64,000 nucleotides of DNA. Origin: Microbacterium sp. LWH13-1.2. GTDB taxonomy: Bacteria > Actinomycetota > Actinomycetes > Actinomycetales > Microbacteriaceae. The position numbers and the translations under genes were made by a program. The stretch is taken from assembly GCF_038397735.1 (NCBI RefSeq), contig NZ_CP151635.1, positions 1,426,001-1,490,000 on the forward strand, given 5' to 3'. Numbering within the stretch: the stretch's first letter is position 1; the number at the start of each line of letters is the position of its first letter. The notes beneath the pieces were generated by a model. It did not search any database and was not told the origin of the DNA. It was given only the letters and a program-made list of their open reading frames with translations. Positions 23,001 through 29,992 of the stretch are shown here, in pieces.

Positions 23001-26000
23001 CGGTGCGAGCGTTCCAGCGGTTCCGGGCCAGGTGAGGTCGATCGCGCTGAGGCCCGCGTGCGGGTCTGCGATCGCGACGTCGGTGAGCGTGACGTTTCCG
23101 GCGTTGCTGGCCGTGAACGTGTACGAGATGACGCTGCCCACCGCGCCGTTCCCCTGCGTGTACACCCCGGCTTTGCCGAGTGTGAGGAGCGGACCGGCGA
23201 TCAGCGGGAGTGTCGCCGAGGCTGTCGCCTGCACGGCGTCACCGCTGGGCGGCGTGCCTGTGGCGGTCGCGGTATTGGCGACGGAGCCGGCATCGACGTC
23301 CGACTGCGTGAGCGCCCTCGTCGCGGTCGCCGTCACGCTCTGCCCTGGCTGCAGAGTGCCTGTCGCCCCTGGCCAGGCCGTGTAGGCGATCGCCGAGAGT
23401 CCTGGCATCGCATCGGCGATGCCGACACCGGTCAGGGTGACATTGCCGGCGTTTCGCACGGTGAAGCTGTACGTGACGAGGTCTCCCGCACGACCTGTCG
23501 CGCCGGGCGCCAGGCTCGCGGTCTTGTCGAGCGTCAACCTGGGCGCAGCCGTCACCGTCGACGTCACCACGTCTGCGGACGACGCATTGACCGATGCGCC
23601 GCCAGGCGCCGTGGCCGTTGCGGATGCGCGGTTGCGGATCGATCCGGAGTTCACGTCGGTCTGGGTGATGACGTACGTGGCCCGAGCGGTCGCCGTCTGC
23701 CCCGGTGCCAGCACGCCGTTCGCGCCCGGCCAGGTCACCGCGAGCGCGGAGAGGCCGGAAAGCGGATCACTCAGCGTCACACCGGTCAGCGTCTGGTTGC
23801 CGCTGTTGGTCGCCGTGATCGTGTAGGTGATGACATCGCCCACGCGGGTCCCAGCCGCGGTGTCAGCGCTCTTGGCCACGGTCAGCCCCGGTGCGGCGAC
23901 GCTCGTGGGCACCACGGCCTCGGTCGACGTCGCGCTCACCACGGCACCCGTCGGCGGTCGACCGCTGACGCTCGCCGTGTTGCGCACGGATCCGGCATCG
24001 ACGTCGGCCTGCCGCACGGTGTACGTCGCCGTTCCGGTAGCCGTCTGTCCCGGGGTCAGGGTGTTCGGCGAACCGGGCCAGGTGATCGACGGAGCGCTGA
24101 GCCCTGCGAGAGTGTCGGTGAGCGTGACGCCGCTGAGCGTGACATTGCCGGAGTTGCGGATCGTGAACGCGAACGTCACGGTGCTGCCGACCTCGCCTGA
24201 CCCGGTCGTGACCGAACCGGTCTTCTGCACGGCGATCGATGGGACCGCGGCGATCCGCACGGTGGAGGGAGCGGTTCCGGTCACCGCTGCACCCCGCGGC
24301 GGTGTGCCCGTCGCCGTCGCGGTGTTCGCCACCGCGCCCGCGTCGACGTCGGTCTGCTTCACCGTGTAGGTGGCGGTGCCGGAGACGCTCTGGCCCGGCT
24401 GCAGGGTGCCCGGGGCTCCGGGCCAACCGGACAGAGGCACCGGTGCCTGACCGATCAGCGGGTCGACGAGAGACACCCCGGTGAGGGTGACGTTGCCGGA
24501 GTTGCGCACGGTGAAGGCATACGTGATGGTGTCGCCTGCGGCACCGGTTCCTGCGAGCGTTCCGGTCTTGGTGACCGAGACGGCGGGTGTGCTCGTGGCC
24601 GTCGGGGTCGTCACGGCTCCGGATGCCGCGGTCGCGGTCGCTCCACCGCCGGTGCCCGTGGCGGTCGCCGTGTTCGTGACGGATCCGGCGTTCACGTCTG
24701 CCTGCGTCACGGTGTACGGCGCCGTGGCGACGACGGTCTGCCCCGGAGCGAGCGTGCCCGCAGCACCCGGCCACTGGTACTGCAACGCTCCGAGGCCTGC
24801 CAGCGGATCGGCGATGCCGACCCCGGTGAGCGTGACGTTTCCGGTGTTGCTCGCGCGGAAGGTGTAGGTGATGACGCTGCCCACGCCTCCGCCGCCGCCC
24901 GAGGCGGTCTTGATGATCGCGATGCCGGGCGCCGCGGCGATCGTCGCGACGGTCACCTCGCCGGAGGATGCGGTGATCGCGGCCCCCGTCGGCGGGGTGC
25001 CGCTCGCGCTCGCGGTGTTCCTGGCCGACCCGGCATCCACATCCGACTGTCGCACCGTGTACGTGGCGGTCGCGGTGACCGTCTGGTTGGGCTGGAGAGT
25101 GCCCGCCGTTCCGGGCCAGGTGTAGGCGATGGTCGAGAGCCCCGCGTGGGGGTCGGTGATCGCGACGCCCGTGAGTGTGACGTTTCCGGTGTTGCGCGCC
25201 GAGAAAGAATAGGTGATCGTGCTGCCGACAGAGCCGTTGCCGGTGGTGATCGCGCCGGTCTTGGTGAGGACGAGACCGGGGGCCGAGGCGAGGGACACGG
25301 TCGCCGGAGCCGTGCTCGTCACCGCGGCTCCGGTGGGCGGGACGCCGGAACCCGTGGCAGTGTTGCTCACGGCACCGGAGTTCACGTCGGTCTGCGAGAT
25401 GACGGATGTCGCGGTGGCAGTGACGGTCTGTCCGGGTTGCAGGACGCCTGCCGTGCCGCTCGGCCACGTGCCGTAGGTCGGTGCGGAGATTCCGGGAAGA
25501 GAATCGGCGACCGAGACTCCGGTCAGAGTGACGTTGCCGGAGTTCCGCAGCGTGATCGACCAGACGACCGTGTCGCCCGCCCGGCCGGAGGAACCGCTCT
25601 GCAGGGCGCCCGACTTCGTCGTCACGATTCCGGCTGATGCCGCCACGGTGTTCGTCGTGACGGTGCCGGAGGTGCTCGTCACGGGTGTCGCACCGTACAG
25701 GGCTGTGGATGACGCGACGTTGCGCACCGAGCCCGCGTTCACGTCGGCCTGTTTGATCGTGTAGGTGGCGACCGCCGTCACCGTCTGTCCGGGTGCCAGC
25801 CTCCCCGAGGTCCCGGGCCACGTGTAGGTGAAGGCCGACAGGCCCGCGAGCGTGTCTGTGATGGCGACGTCCGTGAGCGTGACGTTCCCGGAGTTCGTGG
25901 TGCGCACGGTGTAGGTGATGACATCCCCGACCGCGGCAGTGCCCGACACAGCGGCAGTCTTCGTCGTCGTGCTCGCGGGCGCAGCCGCCACCGTGCCCAC

Positions 26001-29000
26001 GCGGGTCGTCGGCGACGTTCCCGTGACCGATGCTCCGCCGGGGGTGCGTGCGGACGCGGTCGCCGTGTTGGTCACGGTGCCGGCATCGACGTCCGCCTGA
26101 CGCACCGTGTACGTCGCGCGGCCCTGCACCGTCTGACCCAGCGCGAGGGTTCCTGCCGTGCCGGGCCAGGTGTACGTGATGGCCGAGAGACCCGGAAGGG
26201 GATCCGCGATCGCGACCTGCGTCAGAGTGACGTTGCCGTTGTTGGTCGCCGAGAAGTCGTAGGTGACGGTGCTGCCGACTCCCCCCGTCCCCGCCGTGAC
26301 GGATCCCGACTTCAGCACGGTCAGGGCGCCGGTCGGGGTGACCGGAAGCGTGAACGACCTCGTCTGCGACAGACGCGCGCCGCTCGGCGGCAAGGCCGAC
26401 GCCGTCGCCGCGTTCGCGACGGACCCCGCGTCGACGTCGGACTGCTTCAACGTGTACGTCGCGGTCGCGGTGACGGCCTGCCCCGGCGCCAGCGTTCCCG
26501 CGGCTCCCGGCCAGGTGTAGGTCAGGGCGGAGAGTCCTGCCAACGGGTCGGCGATCGCGACCTCGGTGAGCGTGACGTTTCCACTGTTCGCGAGGCGGAA
26601 CGAGTAGGTGACGACGTCACCCGCCTTACCCGTGCTGCCGGGCGCGAGAGCACCGGACTTCGTGAGGGTCACCGCAGGCGCAGAGGCAGCGGTCGAGACG
26701 ACCGACTGGCTGCTGGGAACCGTGAGCACTGCCCCTGCGGGTGTACGCGCCGTGCCGGTGGCGGTGTTGCGCACCGCTCCGGCATCCACGTCGGCCTGGG
26801 TCACGGTGTACGTCGCGGTCGCCGTCACGGACTGGGCCGGGGCGAGAGTTCCTGCGACTCCGGGCCACGAGTACGTGAGCGCCGAGAGCCCGGCGAGCGG
26901 ATCGCTGATCGCGACGTTCGTGAGCGTCGTGTTGCCGGAGTTGCGGGCGGTGAATGTGTAGGTGATCGTGCTGCCCACTCCGCCGTTGCCCTGGGTGAGG
27001 GATCCCGACTTCGTCGTCGTGAGTCCTGGCGCTGAGGCGATCGTGGGGACGGTGACCTGCGGGGAGGAGCCGGAGACTGTGGTGCCGGCTGGTGTACGAG
27101 CTGTGGCGGTGGCGGTGTTGCGGACGCTGCCTGCGTCGACATCGGCCTGAGTGATCGTATAGAAGGCTGTCGCGGTGGCTGTCTGACCGACGGGGATGAC
27201 GCCGGCCGTCGCTGTGGGCCAGGTGATGGCCGGTGGCGAGAGACCCGGCAGCGGGTCGACGAGCGACGCATTCGCGAGAGTCACGTTGCCGGTGTTGCGG
27301 ACGATGAAGGTGTAGTTGATGCGATCGCCGACTCGGCCGGTCGTCCCACTCGCGAGCGCCCCGGTCTTGGTGACCGTGACGGCGCCGGCCGCGGCGATCG
27401 GCGTCACCCGGTTCGCTGAACCCGATGGGCGGATGCCGCCGTCGTCATCTGCCGCACTGACCGTCGCCGTGTTCGCCACGGAACCGGCATCCACATCGCT
27501 CTGCTTCAGCGTGTAGTTGGCTGTGGCGGTGACGGACTGCCCCGGCGTCAGCGTTCCCACGGTTCCCGGCCAGGTGCCGAACGTGATCGCCGACAGTCCG
27601 GACAACGGGTCGCTGATCACGATGTCGGTGAGCGTCGACTGACCCGTGTTCGTCACGGTGAACGTGTAGATCACGACGTCTCCGGCGCGACCCGTGCCGC
27701 CGGGAGCGAGCGCGCTGGTCTTGGTGAGGCCGATCGCACTGAGGAGCACCGTGGTGCTGTCGTTGTCCTGGGCGAGGAAGTCTCCCACCACCGTCCTGGC
27801 TGTCGCCTCGGCCGTCGAGACGTATCCCGTCGCCGATGGGGCCGTCGCAGTACATGTATACGTGGTCGTCTGGAGCGGTGCGAGGGTGAGCGCGCCGAGG
27901 TTGCGGGCGCAGTTCGCCTGGTCGTCTGTCACCACGATGTTGCGCAGGGTTCCCGCGCCCGTGTTCGTGATGCGTATCGTGAACGTCGCCAGTTCGCCAG
28001 AGGTTCGCGACTGGGTGTCCGCCGTGCCGTCGAAGGTCTTCACGATCTGCAGCCCGGCTGTGGGAACCGAGAGCATCGCGTTGCGGAGAAGGTAGGAGTC
28101 GCCGGATGTGCCCAGACGCAGGTTCACGGTCGAATCGCCCGCGACGACGTTGGTCAGCGGAACGGTCGCGACGTCCACGTTCTGGTTGGTGAACGCCGTG
28201 CCGGCGGTACCTGTGTATCTGACTGATCCCACCGCCCGCGAGATGCCGACGTTGCCCGTCGCCCCCGCAGCATTCGCGATCTCCGTGTATGGTGTGGAGC
28301 CGCCGCGCGAGTACGACGCTGTGTCGCCCGTGATGTTCCGATCGCCCTCGAAGAGCGTGAATCCGGCGCGGGTTCCCGCCGCCACCGCCGTGAAGCCGTT
28401 GAAGGCGACGGTGAGGTCGGCGTCGTTCGCGCCCTGCCGCACGTGGCCCTCGTAGTAGATGATGTTGTGCGGCACGGATGCGGGGTTGTCGGCGATGAAC
28501 GTGCCGTAGTCGTAGACGACGTTGATCGACCAGCCCGCGTAGCAGCCGGCACCGGTGGGAGTCCAGATGTTCCCGGCCGAGATCGTGACCTCGGATCCTG
28601 TGGGTACCGACGCAAAGGCAGACGTCACATCGGCACTCGCCGAGTAGTACAGCGCCGTCGCCTGCGAAGCGGGGTCGGCGAGCATGCTCTGCGGCGAGAC
28701 GTTGATGACCGAGCTGCCCGCGACCTTGAGCTGGATGGCTCGCGAGGTGTAGCCGGTGGCACTGCCGGAGGGCATCGTGGCCACACCGCGCGCGGCGGAG
28801 TACTGGGCGCAGAGACGACGTGTGTCCCCCGTGTAGACGCCGGTGTTCGCGCTCCACGTGAGGAACGCCTTCACGACCGTGGCGCCGGCGGGGATCGTCA
28901 TCGTCGCGCTGCTCGAATTCGCGGTGAAACCCGCGACCGAGTTGTTCTGGGTCATCACGAAGTTGTCGTTGACGTTGTTCGCGTTCGTGCTGGAAGCGGC

Positions 29001-29258
29001 GTGCAGATCTGCGCAGGTGCCGTTCGTCGTGGCCGTCGTCGCCGAGCACGCGAGCACGCCGTTTCCGGCCATGATGAAGTCGCCGTTGACGTTGGCCTGG
29101 TAGTTCGGTGCCGTGCCGGAGTTGGTTCCCCACTGCACGACGGCAGCCTCCGCGGCCTGCGGGGCGCCGAGGGTGAAGCCTGCGGCGATCACAGCGATGG
29201 CGGTGATCATGGCGACGGCGGATCTGCGCCAGCCACGACGAACACCTCCCCCTGTCAC
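11088..29258 (-). CDS. Giant LPXTG-anchored repeat surface protein (6,056 residues, DUF11/DUF7507-type repeats)
   Basis: One uninterrupted 18.2-kb frame from a GTG at 29258, with GAGGGG six bases upstream. Residues 1-39 are a signal peptide (RRGWRR charge block, hydrophobic core, AEAA cleavage). Residues 40 to about 400 form a unique head rich in Asn/Ser/Thr. About 48 tandem units of about 117 residues then follow; each has GD-x-x-x-Y-x-F, TNTGNVTL, AGLS, WPG, LAPGQ and TQADVDAG signposts of the DUF11/DUF7507 conserved-repeat families. The C-terminus has LPFTG (6014-6018), a hydrophobic helix and RRRR, a standard sortase signal. Fibrous repeat proteins like this act as long stalks in adhesion or cell-cell contact; the role here is inferred. 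No frameshift is seen. Confidence 0.9.
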   Translation of the reverse strand: MTGGGVRRGWRRSAVAMITAIAVIAAGFTLGAPQAAEAAVVQWGTNSGTAPNYQANVNGDFIMAGNGVLACSATTATTNGTCADLHAASSTNANNVNDNFVMTQNNSVAGFTANSSSATMTIPAGATVVKAFLTWSANTGVYTGDTRRLCAQYSAARGVATMPSGSATGYTSRAIQLKVAGSSVINVSPQSMLADPASQATALYYSASADVTSAFASVPTGSEVTISAGNIWTPTGAGCYAGWSINVVYDYGTFIADNPASVPHNIIYYEGHVRQGANDADLTVAFNGFTAVAAGTRAGFTLFEGDRNITGDTASYSRGGSTPYTEIANAAGATGNVGISRAVGSVRYTGTAGTAFTNQNVDVATVPLTNVVAGDSTVNLRLGTSGDSYLLRNAMLSVPTAGLQIVKTFDGTADTQSRTSGELATFTIRITNTGAGTLRNIVVTDDQANCARNLGALTLAPLQTTTYTCTATAPSATGYVSTAEATARTVVGDFLAQDNDSTTVLLSAIGLTKTSALAPGGTGRAGDVVIYTFTVTNTGQSTLTDIVISDPLSGLSAITFGTWPGTVGTLTPGQSVTATANYTLKQSDVDAGSVANTATVSAADDDGGIRPSGSANRVTPIAAAGAVTVTKTGALASGTTGRVGDRINYTFIVRNTGNVTLANASLVDPLPGLSPPAITWPTATAGVIPVGQTATATAFYTITQADVDAGSVRNTATATARTPAGTTVSGSSPQVTVPTIASAPGLTTTKSGSLTQGNGGVGSTITYTFTARNSGNTTLTNVAISDPLAGLSALTYSWPGVAGTLAPAQSVTATATYTVTQADVDAGAVRNTATGTARTPAGAVLTVPSSQSVVSTAASAPAVTLTKSGALAPGSTGKAGDVVTYSFRLANSGNVTLTEVAIADPLAGLSALTYTWPGAAGTLAPGQAVTATATYTLKQSDVDAGSVANAATASALPPSGARLSQTRSFTLPVTPTGALTVLKSGSVTAGTGGVGSTVTYDFSATNNGNVTLTQVAIADPLPGLSAITYTWPGTAGTLALGQTVQGRATYTVRQADVDAGTVTNTATASARTPGGASVTGTSPTTRVGTVAAAPASTTTKTAAVSGTAAVGDVITYTVRTTNSGNVTLTDVAITDTLAGLSAFTYTWPGTSGRLAPGQTVTAVATYTIKQADVNAGSVRNVASSTALYGATPVTSTSGTVTTNTVAASAGIVTTKSGALQSGSSGRAGDTVVWSITLRNSGNVTLTGVSVADSLPGISAPTYGTWPSGTAGVLQPGQTVTATATSVISQTDVNSGAVSNTATGSGVPPTGAAVTSTAPATVSLASAPGLVLTKTGAITTGNGSVGSTITYSFSARNTGNVTLTGVAITDPHAGLSTIAYTWPGTAGTLQPNQTVTATATYTVRQSDVDAGSARNTASASGTPPTGAAITASSGEVTVATIAAAPGIAIIKTASGGGGGVGSVITYTFRASNTGNVTLTGVGIADPLAGLGALQYQWPGAAGTLAPGQTVVATAPYTVTQADVNAGSVTNTATATGTGGGATATAASGAVTTPTATSTPAVSVTKTGTLAGTGAAGDTITYAFTVRNSGNVTLTGVSLVDPLIGQAPVPLSGWPGAPGTLQPGQSVSGTATYTVKQTDVDAGAVANTATATGTPPRGAAVTGTAPSTVRIAAVPSIAVQKTGSVTTGSGEVGSTVTFAFTIRNSGNVTLSGVTLTDTLAGLSAPSITWPGSPNTLTPGQTATGTATYTVRQADVDAGSVRNTASVSGRPPTGAVVSATSTEAVVPTSVAAPGLTVAKSADTAAGTRVGDVITYTITATNSGNQTLTGVTLSDPLSGLSALAVTWPGANGVLAPGQTATARATYVITQTDVNSGSIRNRASATATAPGGASVNASSADVVTSTVTAAPRLTLDKTASLAPGATGRAGDLVTYSFTVRNAGNVTLTGVGIADAMPGLSAIAYTAWPGATGTLQPGQSVTATATRALTQSDVDAGSVANTATATGTPPSGDAVQATASATLPLIAGPLLTLGKAGVYTQGNGAVGSVISYTFTASNAGNVTLTDVAIADPHAGLSAIDLTWPGTAGTLAPGAQVVGTATYTVTQADVDAGTVRNTARVTGTPPSGPAVGADSQTVSLATVAAGPAVATTKSAAVRGSGAVGDVVDYTVRVTNTGNVTLRGVVVNDPMVGLTPFAYTWPGDAGVLAPGAQVVARASHTITQADVDAGSIVNVATGSGLSPNGTPVSAASGTVTTPTVAGDPRLQVVKSGTLPAGATGVAGETITWTVSIRNTGNVTLSGVTAADSLPGISELTYGAWPSGTAGVLAPGDVVTATATSTVRQTDVDAGAVSNAATAAGTPARGQATSAVGSATVPLTSAPALTIQKSGAYTAGTGSVGDTITYSYTVRNAGNVTLTGVAVSDPHSGLSTITYGTWASGTAGTLAPNQTITATATYQVRQSDVNAGSITDVATASGRPPTGAAVSATSQTVVLGTATPAPAILTTKTASVAGPGQLGDLITYTLRATNSGNVTLTGVALSDPAAGLSPLAYGPWPGASGTLQPGESVTATATHRITQADLDAGSVSNTATSTGAPPTGPAVTDPSDTIVTATAPQTPDIEVTKTGTLAGGATARAGDAVAYSFSLRNTGNVTLTGVALADLEPGVSPLVYSWPGAEGVLAPNQVVTATATYALTQADIDAGAVDNVVSGSGTAPGGASITENDDVTVPIAPSASIDVSKTGTVLGDGVGDGEAGDQIRFDFVVVNTGNVTLTDVELADSIPGLILTVTWPNAEAAGVLAPGATATAAAVYEITQADVNSGSVPNSVTASGAPPTGADVTDSASVEVSTGAQRSELRLSKSGTTLPNEAGLGDDITYTFVLSNTGNVTVTGIVISDPLVGLSDIVADWPGADGVLDPGQSVTATASLEITQEHVDAGRVLNIATASGTAPAGAVSTTSPQSIVPVEAAAPSVAVTNSGSLPPGSAAGSTVTWTYTLKNTGNVTLSGSALSDALAGTTAPAYQWNGQAGILAPGETVAATATTVLTQADVDAGSIISLVTGRGSAPSGAVVTATAPATVTIVSTAGLTLEKSATQTEDLAVGDIVTFTFDVTNSGTATIDAIALSDPLPGLSAITFGPWPAATGTLAPMTTVSASAQYTVTQADVDAGGVRNTATVTGLTPSDAAVSASDTVTLATETRAPALELVKADELSGDGVLGDSIGYSFTVRNAGNTTVADIAIDDELEGISGIVFGAWPSGETGRLAPGQEVTATAQYTIGQADVDAGEVVNTATATGTAPTEVDVSSIEAEVTTELAAAGPELTATKRGTLAAGSTGRAGDTVEFRFSVVNTGDVTVSEVAFEDALTGLSPLAITWPDAARPGVLVPGAEATATATYVLLQSDVDAGAVSNAVTVTGTPVRGTLAPVPAAATVPITPGAALSAVKTGVLAAGDIGAVGDTVEYAVVVTNTGNVTVTGGVLVDPMEGLYDVSIVWPNPAAPGRVGVGEQAVGRGKYDLTQADVDAGFVENTASVAASAPGGVRVSADTNTVRVNTVLPAAGLSVSKSGVASGSGAVGDVVSYEFGVTNTGNVTVSGVVLTDAVPGVVLSGVVWPDAGAPGVIAPGETATATGSYVIVQADVDAGRVVNTASASGVPARSEPITVVSPESVVATVAAAPAVSVSDSGASAPGATGRAGDVVTWTYVLTNDGNVTLTGAALADALAGTTPPTYTWTTPVGILGPGESVRATATYVLTQADVDAGSVTSLVTGTGTPSNGGAAVSATTPATVPIASAPQLVVTKDDAATGGSVGDTIDYSFTIENRGNVTLSGVVLSDTLAGLSTPDITWPTTNRVLAPGEVATATATYVITQSDVDAGSVTNTATANASVPGGASISASSDAVETPLDVPAPAVVTTKSAVIANAAGGAVGDVIEYTVTVRNSGNVTLDGVGIVDELDDLSDISVVWPGVEGVLAPEQTLVGTARYVITQADVDRGSVSNIAVGSGTDPTGTTVEDPSDQIVVPAVTASADATVTKSGVLAPGATGRAGDTVQFSFRIVNTGNVTLSSVTIDDPLDGLSDIQVTWPGADGLLAPGATADATAEYALTQADVDRGRVDNTVALTASAPGGAPVERTATATVPIAEAAELTTVKSGQLLEPGIGAVGDVIEYRLVVTNTGNVTVQDGRLIDRLAGLSLPEIEWPGPEGELLVGDTVVGIARYTLTQADIDRGFVRNVAGVEAVTEQGSIVVADSNPVVINTVQPAAALTVVKDGVVDGDGGAGGSVDYTFRITNTGNVTVSAIALADPMPGLSVPQVSWPGAEGVLAPGQTAIATARYTITQTDVDAGSIANAATASGSSRGGPVTSPAGIETVDTQGIQASIVVDKTAALAPDATGIAGDIVTWSYSLRNTSNVTLTGVALADRVTGSTAPEYTWPDPARPGVLLPGQTVTAVSTYALTQADIDRGGVASAVDGVGTPPRGADVNGTSTASVEIAARPGIAATKSGLVDGAGDVGDRIDYTFGITNTGNVTLTLVDLVDALVGVSSPTFDWPGEPGILLPGETVDAAAEYTITQADVDRGSVTNIATASGKPPVGDTITASTPPTNTSVAAAAPELLTGKTASVRGEGAVGDIIDYSFTIENTGNVTVSAITLTDPLAGLSVPNVRWPGDPGVLAPGEIATAIASYAIVQADVDAGEVVNIATAAGSAPSGAAVQDASDRISTPTVAADAGIMIDKSGALAPGSTGQVGDVVQFGFTIANIGNQTLSDVDLSDALPGLSVIDVVWPSDDPAAAGVLPVGSTARGTATYALTQADIDAGSVANAVEVFATTPAGAPVDAADAATVTIPRTPALSAVKTGVLAAGDIGAVGDTVEYAVVVTNTGNVTVTGGVLVDPMEGLYDVSIVWPNPAAPGRVGVGEQAVGRGKYDLTQADVDAGFVENTASVAASAPGGVRVSADTNTVRVNTVLPAAGLSVSKSGVASGSGAVGDVVSYEFGVTNTGNVTVSGVVLTDAVPGVVLSGVVWPDAGAPGVIAPGETATATGSYVIVQADADAGRVVNTASASGVPARSEPITVVSPESVVATVAAAPAVSVSDSGALAPGATGRAGDVVTWTYVLTNDGNVTLTGAALADALPGASAPVYVWPGSEGVLVPGESVRATATYVLTQADVDAGSVTSLVTGTGQPPMGAPAAATTPATVSLVAAPGLVFEKTGNLDAADANEAGDGVTFDFRIENTGTVTLSGVAITDELVGIGTITVDWPAAAGVLAPGQIARGTAPYDISQEDVDRGSVQNTASVRATTPAGEVLSTRSTIEPIPTAEHAPSIQTVKGGAYISGTGGVGSIIEYTFDITNTGNVTLRLIRLQDDLEGLGTPQIEFPSATGILPPGGTATGVARYTVTQDDVDAGSITNVATSFGTSPRGVVVSDSSAPFTIATDAPTSPGQAIRATQSAELAAGDVGVLGDSIDYTFTIQNTGNTTLNGVTLSNTVSGLTGFVYTWPDAANPGRLLPGQTVTITASHLITQADVDAGTVRNTATGSGTPPTGADVSSRTPMTIVPLAGGTGSIDVSKTGTRLGDGSVGTQIRYDFVITNTGTFSLSSVALTDSLDGLSDISYGAWPDAVGTLAPGGSVTAAATYTLQQSDIDAGEVRNTASASALTPGGDSVTSDSPESVVTTIAAAPAIDVEKSQVLAQGANGRPGDLVEYTFTFTNTGNTTLRGITLSDGQAGLTGLGIAWPGEIGVLAPGQSATATATYALTQADVDAGVITSVAVATGDGGGTIVRDEASGETVITAAPALTLDKTAELTGAAQQGGGIRYLVTVTNTGNVTLSDVAVTDDLAGLGAPTVTWPGTPGVLAAGQSATVTADYVITAADVVRQHVENTASVVGTAPDGSTAEASDSVRVEVPGAPSISLGMSIAVKDGQQGFAGDTLVFRYTATNTGTTTLTGVRITDPYPGLSAITYVWPGEPGVLLPGQRVTATATVIITPAMEGTVVNSRAVVTSVEADSGVQVLDVASDAVNLPQPTPTGLLPFTGGGDPLPLVGGSALLLLAGLVLMLAARRRRSMRPQNLSS
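13758..14755 (-). repeat. Copy A of a 998-bp near-identical internal duplication
   Basis: This block matches 17979-18976 at a constant offset of 4,221 bp. The main part, 13906-14755, shows only two substitutions that I can find, giving ADADAG instead of ADVDAG and SGALAPG instead of SGASAPG. A divergent island of about 50 bp lies at about 13855-13905. Codon choice inside the block (many GTG, GCG, GGT) differs from neighbouring units (GTC, GCC, GGC). Confidence 0.95.
17979..18976 (-). repeat. Copy B of the 998-bp near-identical internal duplication
   Basis: This is the partner of copy A, exactly 12 repeat units away. It encodes units 26-28 of the array by my count, and copy A encodes units 38-40. 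Such long identity inside an otherwise diverged array points to recent duplication or gene conversion. Confidence 0.95.
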
Positions 29259-29312
29259 CGTGACCCCCCTCAGAGTCCGTCGAGACCCGTTGTGGGTATA
29301 CGACGTCTTTTC

Positions 29313-29342
29313 ACCCTATGCGAGATATTGCTTTGTTGACAA
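29313..29342 (-). promoter_or_regulatory. Candidate promoter of the giant surface protein gene
   Basis: On the minus strand TTGTCA (29342-29337) and TAGGGT (29318-29313) are separated by 18 bases, a good sigma-70-type pair. The start codon is about 55 bases downstream. No other comparable pair is visible in this AT-richer gap. Confidence 0.55.
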
Positions 29343-29382
29343 TGGTGCAGTTGTGACAGATGCGAAGTGTGTGATCGGACTC

Positions 29383-29402
29383 TATCTGACAGTTGTCTTA
29401 TA
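29383..29402. promoter_or_regulatory. Palindromic candidate TetR operator overlapping a -10 box
   Basis: TATCTGACAGTTGTCTTATA reads as TAT-N2-GACA-N2-TGTC-N2-ATA, a 20-bp imperfect palindrome. It overlaps a TATAAA box (29399-29404) that ends eight bases before the TetR start codon. Position and symmetry suggest autorepression by the TetR protein. Confidence 0.5.
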
Positions 29403-29412
29403 AAGTAGGACT

Positions 29413-29964
29413 ATGGACGCACGGTCGCGACGGTCGCGCGAGAGCCTTCGCGCAGCAGTCCTCACCCTGGCGGGGGACACCCCGATCTCGGAGGTGACGG
29501 CATCCGCGATCTGTCTGCAGGCGGGCGTCACGCGCGACACTTTCTACCGCCACGCCGACAGCCCGGCAAGTCTGCTCGCCGACGCACTGTCCGCCGAGAT
29601 CGACGAGGCGATGGAGGTTCTCCCCCAGGCCGACGCGATCGGCGACGCGGAGCGCGCACTGCTCGAGCACGTGCACCGGCGAGCGGACGTGTACCGGGGC
29701 GCGATGCATCCGCTGCTCGCAGCTCCCGTGCGCAGCAATCTCGAGCGATCGATCAGCGCGGGTCTCGTGCTGTGGGTCGAGCTGCACCCCGAGATCGTCC
29801 CGTCCGAGTTCGCCGCCGATGCGGCCGCGATGCGGATCGCCATCGCCTACGCCGCGGCGGGCACCATCGGAGCCGTCGAGGAGTGGCTGCGCAGCGAGGA
29901 CGACGACATCGAACGTGCCGTGAGGCTGATCCTCGCGGCGTCACCGGAGTGGTGGCTGCGCTGA
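29413..29964 (+). CDS. TetR family transcriptional regulator
   Basis: A 183-residue protein. The N-terminal HTH (VTASAICLQAGVTRDTFYRHADS, about residues 28-50, given in outline) is TetR-like. The C-terminal part resembles TetR_C-type ligand domains and ends in SPEWWLR. The start is probably leaderless, after TATAAA. It lies 28 bp before the dehydrogenase gene on the same strand, so it likely controls its own operon. It may also influence the divergent giant surface gene, because their promoters are within 60 bp. Confidence 0.85.
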   Translation: MDARSRRSRESLRAAVLTLAGDTPISEVTASAICLQAGVTRDTFYRHADSPASLLADALSAEIDEAMEVLPQADAIGDAERALLEHVHRRADVYRGAMHPLLAAPVRSNLERSISAGLVLWVELHPEIVPSEFAADAAAMRIAIAYAAAGTIGAVEEWLRSEDDDIERAVRLILAASPEWWLR

Positions 29965-29992
29965 CAGCCGCCCGGAGAAGGAGAAGAAGAGG

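Larger units (their letters stand above)
11330..28050 (-). repeat. Tandem array of about 48 DUF11/DUF7507-type repeat units (about 352 bp each)
   Basis: Counting the TQADVDAG-type signpost through the translation gives 47 units, with one variant unit before them. Units differ strongly in sequence but show a rhythm. Every third unit opens with a GATGRAGD-like loop, and in the middle of the array similarities recur every sixth unit (for example the TWTY units and the EYAVVV/EYRLVV units). The ends given are approximate. Confidence 0.85.

Noticed and set aside
11330-28050. Regular repeats considered as a CRISPR array
   Set aside because: Units are about 352 bp, coding, diverged and without short identical direct repeats or cas genes. 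They are protein repeats.
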